DNA from: Rossellomorea vietnamensis
GTDB lineage: Bacteria; Bacillota; Bacilli; Bacillales; Bacillaceae_B
NCBI RefSeq assembly: GCF_008180415.1
Contig: NZ_VTEI01000003.1
Location: 242,210-306,209, forward strand
Reading direction: 5' to 3'
DNA: 64,000 nt
Shown: one piece after another, positions 61,388-64,000 of the stretch
How the letters are laid out: each line of letters opens with the position of its first letter
Position numbering within the stretch: position 1 is the stretch's first letter
Made by a program: the position numbers and the translations under genes
The notes under the pieces: generated by a model
Told to the model about the DNA's origin: nothing
What the model saw: the letters and a program-made list of their open reading frames with translations, nothing else
The model's database searches: none

Positions 61388-63151
61388 TCATTTCGACTTT
61401 GACTTTCGACGTCCTAGTTCGTAGCATTCTCTACAACCTCTTGGTTTGTTAGTTTTACTACCCTTTCTACTGTAAACAGAGGCTTGCCATTCGTGCCCTT
61501 TATCGCAATTCCACCACACTTTTTTACTTGAACCAGCCGTAATATCATAAGGTGTAAGATTTTCATTTTTTGTTGGATGCCATTGAGAAGCAAGCTTTGG
61601 ATTAACCACAGCTAAGCAGTTATCTTTTCCAACCTTTTTTCCCACACAGTATGGACACCCTTCACCCCTATTCCGATGATTCGGAGCCGCCTTGTAAGAA
61701 TGCCCCTTAGAACACTTCCACCAGAATTTCCGATTAGAATTCGGGAGAATGTCAAAAGGAGTAAGATCCTTGTTTTTATCGTAATCCCACTCATATGCAA
61801 GTTCTTTCTTTACTGTACCTAGTGATGTTTCCATTGTAGCAATTTGCCCATCACACACTGGACAACCATGGCCCTTTTTTCTAGTAGAAGGTGCTGATTC
61901 CCAACTATGCCCATCTTCACAAGTCCACCATAATTTGAAGCTAGAACCATAAGAAAAGTGCTCTGGCCCAAACGGAAAGTTCTTTTCTAAATCGAATTCC
62001 TTTGTTAACAAACTACTATTTTGTTTTATATTGTTTCTCTGTTCTATTGGGGGTACTTGACTAAGGATTTTAAATCTTTGTTCTTCTATGTGGATTTCTT
62101 TTAAAGACTCTATTCTATGTTTTTCTTCTTCCGAGATGTTTACTACTTGGGTTATGTAATATAAAGAAGCCATGATTTCTTTTTTAAGCTGAGTTCTATT
62201 TTTATTTGAAAATGTAATATTAATAACACCTTGTAACGGAACTTCAGATAACCCTTGTTCCCGCATTCTAATAAGAACATTACGGTGCTTAATAAGTTGA
62301 CTGCTTTTTTCGGTGTCAATTGAAAGTCTGTCCCGGTGATGAAATTCACTATCGTATTCCAATATTAGTTTGTACTTTGGTACATATATGTCCACCTTGT
62401 AACTTTTGTCCCCAGCATCTATCTTATGATTAAATTTGACCTCTTGAAATACCTTGCTATAAAAATAGACAAACGCTAATTCTTCAAAAGACACATTATA
62501 CTTTTCTTTACATTTGGGGCATGCTGTTTTTTGGCTAGTTCGGTGGTTAGGTGTCGTTGGCCATTCATGATTACACTCTTTACATTTCCACCAAACTTTT
62601 TTATCTGAATACGCATGTATTTGATCGGGCGTTAATGTGCCATTTTTTGTTGGATGCCACTCTTCTAGCACATCAGGATTAATAGTTGCTAATGCATTTT
62701 CTTCTGTTACAACTTTACCTGCACACTTCGGACAACCATTTCCATGTTTTCTATTAGTGATTGTTGATAGCCATGGATAACCACATATAGAGCACTTCCA
62801 ATATACCTTTCTAGTAGATCCTGCTGTTACATCATCTGAGGTTAAATTTCCATTTTTGTTAGAGTGCCATTCCAAAGCCAGTATAGGGTGCGTCTTGGTT
62901 AATGGTTCTTGGAATCTACCAAAACAAATAGGACAGCCAGTTCCTCGATTTCTGGAATTTATTCTAGCTTCCCACTCATGCCCTTGCTCACAAATCCACC
63001 AAGCAAAATTATTGGTACCAGCTGCAACATCATCTGGTCTGATAACCCCATTCTTTGAGGGATGCCACTCTGAAGCTAGCTTCGGATTCTTTTGTGAAAG
63101 GGGGGTATATTTTCTTGCCATTTTGGAACTCCTTACTCTCGTTTTTCGCAA
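61388..63151 (-). CDS. Multi-zinc-ribbon (DUF4379-type) protein with embedded VSR/DUF559-like nuclease domain
   Basis: 587 residues. Repeated units of about 65 residues carry L(A/E)WHPxKN, (D/P)xDVxxG, WW.C..GHEW and CP.C (at about 15-75, 82-145, 147-210 and again 390-575), each a likely zinc ribbon. Between them, residues about 220-340 contain FYSKVFQEVKFNHK, YKVDIYVPKYKLILEYDSEF and VLIRMREQGL, with the D...E-x-D spacing of VSR/DUF559-type endonucleases. Such proteins occur in defence islands and mobile elements. Probably DNA-binding and cutting; partners unknown. Confidence 0.8.
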   Translation of the reverse strand: MRKTRVRSSKMARKYTPLSQKNPKLASEWHPSKNGVIRPDDVAAGTNNFAWWICEQGHEWEARINSRNRGTGCPICFGRFQEPLTKTHPILALEWHSNKNGNLTSDDVTAGSTRKVYWKCSICGYPWLSTITNRKHGNGCPKCAGKVVTEENALATINPDVLEEWHPTKNGTLTPDQIHAYSDKKVWWKCKECNHEWPTTPNHRTSQKTACPKCKEKYNVSFEELAFVYFYSKVFQEVKFNHKIDAGDKSYKVDIYVPKYKLILEYDSEFHHRDRLSIDTEKSSQLIKHRNVLIRMREQGLSEVPLQGVINITFSNKNRTQLKKEIMASLYYITQVVNISEEEKHRIESLKEIHIEEQRFKILSQVPPIEQRNNIKQNSSLLTKEFDLEKNFPFGPEHFSYGSSFKLWWTCEDGHSWESAPSTRKKGHGCPVCDGQIATMETSLGTVKKELAYEWDYDKNKDLTPFDILPNSNRKFWWKCSKGHSYKAAPNHRNRGEGCPYCVGKKVGKDNCLAVVNPKLASQWHPTKNENLTPYDITAGSSKKVWWNCDKGHEWQASVYSRKGSKTNKPRGCRECYELGRRKSKSK

Positions 63152-63266
63152 TACTTATTACCAGTTATATTTTACCATTTTAAAACCAGTATAAGAACAT
63201 ATAGTCTATTAAACTGTTAGAAATATGTATAAATTCTATTATATATTAAAAGAGAGTAACCCTAAT

Positions 63267-63327
63267 AAAACAAAAAATGGCCCACCTCCATAATTGGAGA
63301 TGAGCCTGATTGGTTGTTTTACCTCTA
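63267..63327. repeat. ~60-bp repeat, right copy
   Basis: AAAACAAAAAATGGCCCACC, TCC, TGGAGATGAGCCTGATTGGT, TGTTTT and CTCTAT match 56404-56465. It lies beyond the recombinase end. Together the copies bracket the ParB, SEC-C, HD, Mrr and zinc-ribbon genes. Confidence 0.6.
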
Positions 63328-63454
63328 TTAAATTTTTACTCTGCATACTATTAACCTTACAAACCTGATAATGAAACACTTCCCTAGTTCCTCTCTTTTC
63401 CCGAGCTTTAAATCTTTCTAGTATTCCCTGCTTCATTAATGGTCTCAAAATAAC

Positions 63455-64000
63455 CTAGAAGGTGTGTGTATCAGAATCCATCCTCTCATTCATAAAATCA
63501 ACAATCTCTTTAACTGATTTTGGTTCCTCGCAAAATACTAACAGCTCCTCCACCTCAGGCCTATTTAGTAACGCCTCATGCTTTTCCTTCGTTTTCTGCT
63601 TCTTATGCTGCCTTTGTATTTCCACATAGTCATCATAGGTTTCTGGCATTTCTTGCTCCAGTTCAAATATTAGGTGGTAGGTGAGCGTTCCATCTTTACA
63701 CACCTCTGCACGACTTATAAATTCTTGAAACAAATCTTCAGGAAAGTCCTCACTTCCGCCTTCCACATACTTTCTCACTTTTTTCATGATTTCCTTAAAC
63801 AGCTTTCTTTCTTGTTCCACACGTCTTTCGCGTTCACTAAATTGCTTCAGTCGTTCATGCAGTTCCACCAACTCTTCAGTCAATTGATCTACCAGCTGAG
63901 TGTTTTGGCCGTTATCCTGAATCCCATCTTCAACGGCACTGTACAAAGTTTGGTTTTGTTTTTTTACTCTTTCCTGCAATGCTGCTCTTTCTTTTTCCTC
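63455..64000 (-). CDS. Probable large serine recombinase, C-terminal part (cut by the window; internal stop near the end)
   Basis: The minus-strand frame is open to base 64000. It shows a long coiled coil (LVDQLTEELVELHERLKQFS, ERERRVEQERKLFKEI), then FPEDLFQEFISRAEVCKDGT, LTYHLIFELEQEMP, a pattern seen near the end of large serine recombinases. A final winged-helix (EPKSVKEIVDFMNERMDSDT, HTF) is interrupted by TAG (63455-63457); the same frame continues VILRPLMKQGILERFKAREK, RGTREVFHYQV to about 63290. The catalytic N-terminus lies outside the window, so the family call is inference. Confidence 0.6.
   Translation of the reverse strand, partial: EEKERAALQERVKKQNQTLYSAVEDGIQDNGQNTQLVDQLTEELVELHERLKQFSERERRVEQERKLFKEIMKKVRKYVEGGSEDFPEDLFQEFISRAEVCKDGTLTYHLIFELEQEMPETYDDYVEIQRQHKKQKTKEKHEALLNRPEVEELLVFCEEPKSVKEIVDFMNERMDSDTHTF

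Overview
The window looks like chromosomal DNA of a low- to mid-GC, Gram-positive Bacillaceae bacterium. Support comes from AGGAGG-type ribosome binding sites with frequent TTG/GTG starts, lipobox and LPXTG surface proteins, CWB2 cell-wall proteins, the DUF1659/DUF2922/YvrJ trio, a thermolysin-type protease and an ECF sigma/anti-sigma pair. No tRNA, rRNA or CRISPR array was seen.

Layout. 1-830: tandem hairpin array R1. 1.2-7.1 kb: an SDR epimerase, a CWB2 surface protein, and an ABC/FtsX/lipoprotein export-type operon behind a palindrome-covered promoter. 7.5-11.7 kb: a degenerate hairpin array, a PhoP-box promoter and an alkaline phosphatase fused to CWB2 repeats, then a secreted HNH nuclease. 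11.9-16.8 kb: a DnaD-like winged-helix protein, a four-hairpin element, an ECF sigma/anti-sigma operon and a Gfo/Idh/MocA oxidoreductase. 17.0-18.2 kb: array R2. 18.3-19.0 kb: DUF1659/DUF2922/YvrJ. 19.3-25.7 kb: a cobalamin riboswitch driving an LPXTG-anchored intrinsic-factor-like protein, a DUF4430 lipoprotein and an ECF transporter (T, fused A-A and S subunits). This is a coherent vitamin B12 capture and uptake locus. 25.9-27.6 kb: array R3. 27.7-34.9 kb: a NERD protein and a beta-glucoside operon (binding protein, two permeases, LacI regulator, GH1 enzyme).

35-51 kb is a patchwork: two paralogous UPF0715-like membrane proteins sharing an operator, a lactonase, a REP-associated (RAYT) transposase, a thermolysin-like protease, a third CWB2 protein, a Bcr/CflA exporter, and many gene remnants. 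It is strewn with a palindromic repeat family (core GGAACCTGTCCCT) that is densest around the RAYT genes. 51-64 kb: a second RAYT, an intact comM, an HTH/PIN toxin-antitoxin cassette with a nonsense-mutated toxin between direct repeats, and a C-terminal comM fragment. That fragment borders an accessory island of ParB-like, SEC-C, HD, Mrr-like and zinc-ribbon/nuclease genes, ending in the C-terminus of a probable large serine recombinase cut by the window edge.

The most unusual signals are: (i) four arrays at separate loci (R1-R4) of about 52-bp hairpin units that share one spacer sequence but carry different stems; (ii) an inverted pair of four-hairpin elements with the same odd spacing; (iii) a REPIN-like repeat family co-located with RAYT genes; (iv) the island next to the comM fragment with a translationally coupled HD/SEC-C gene pair. 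All coordinates and counts were obtained by reading; no alignment, folding or database search was run.
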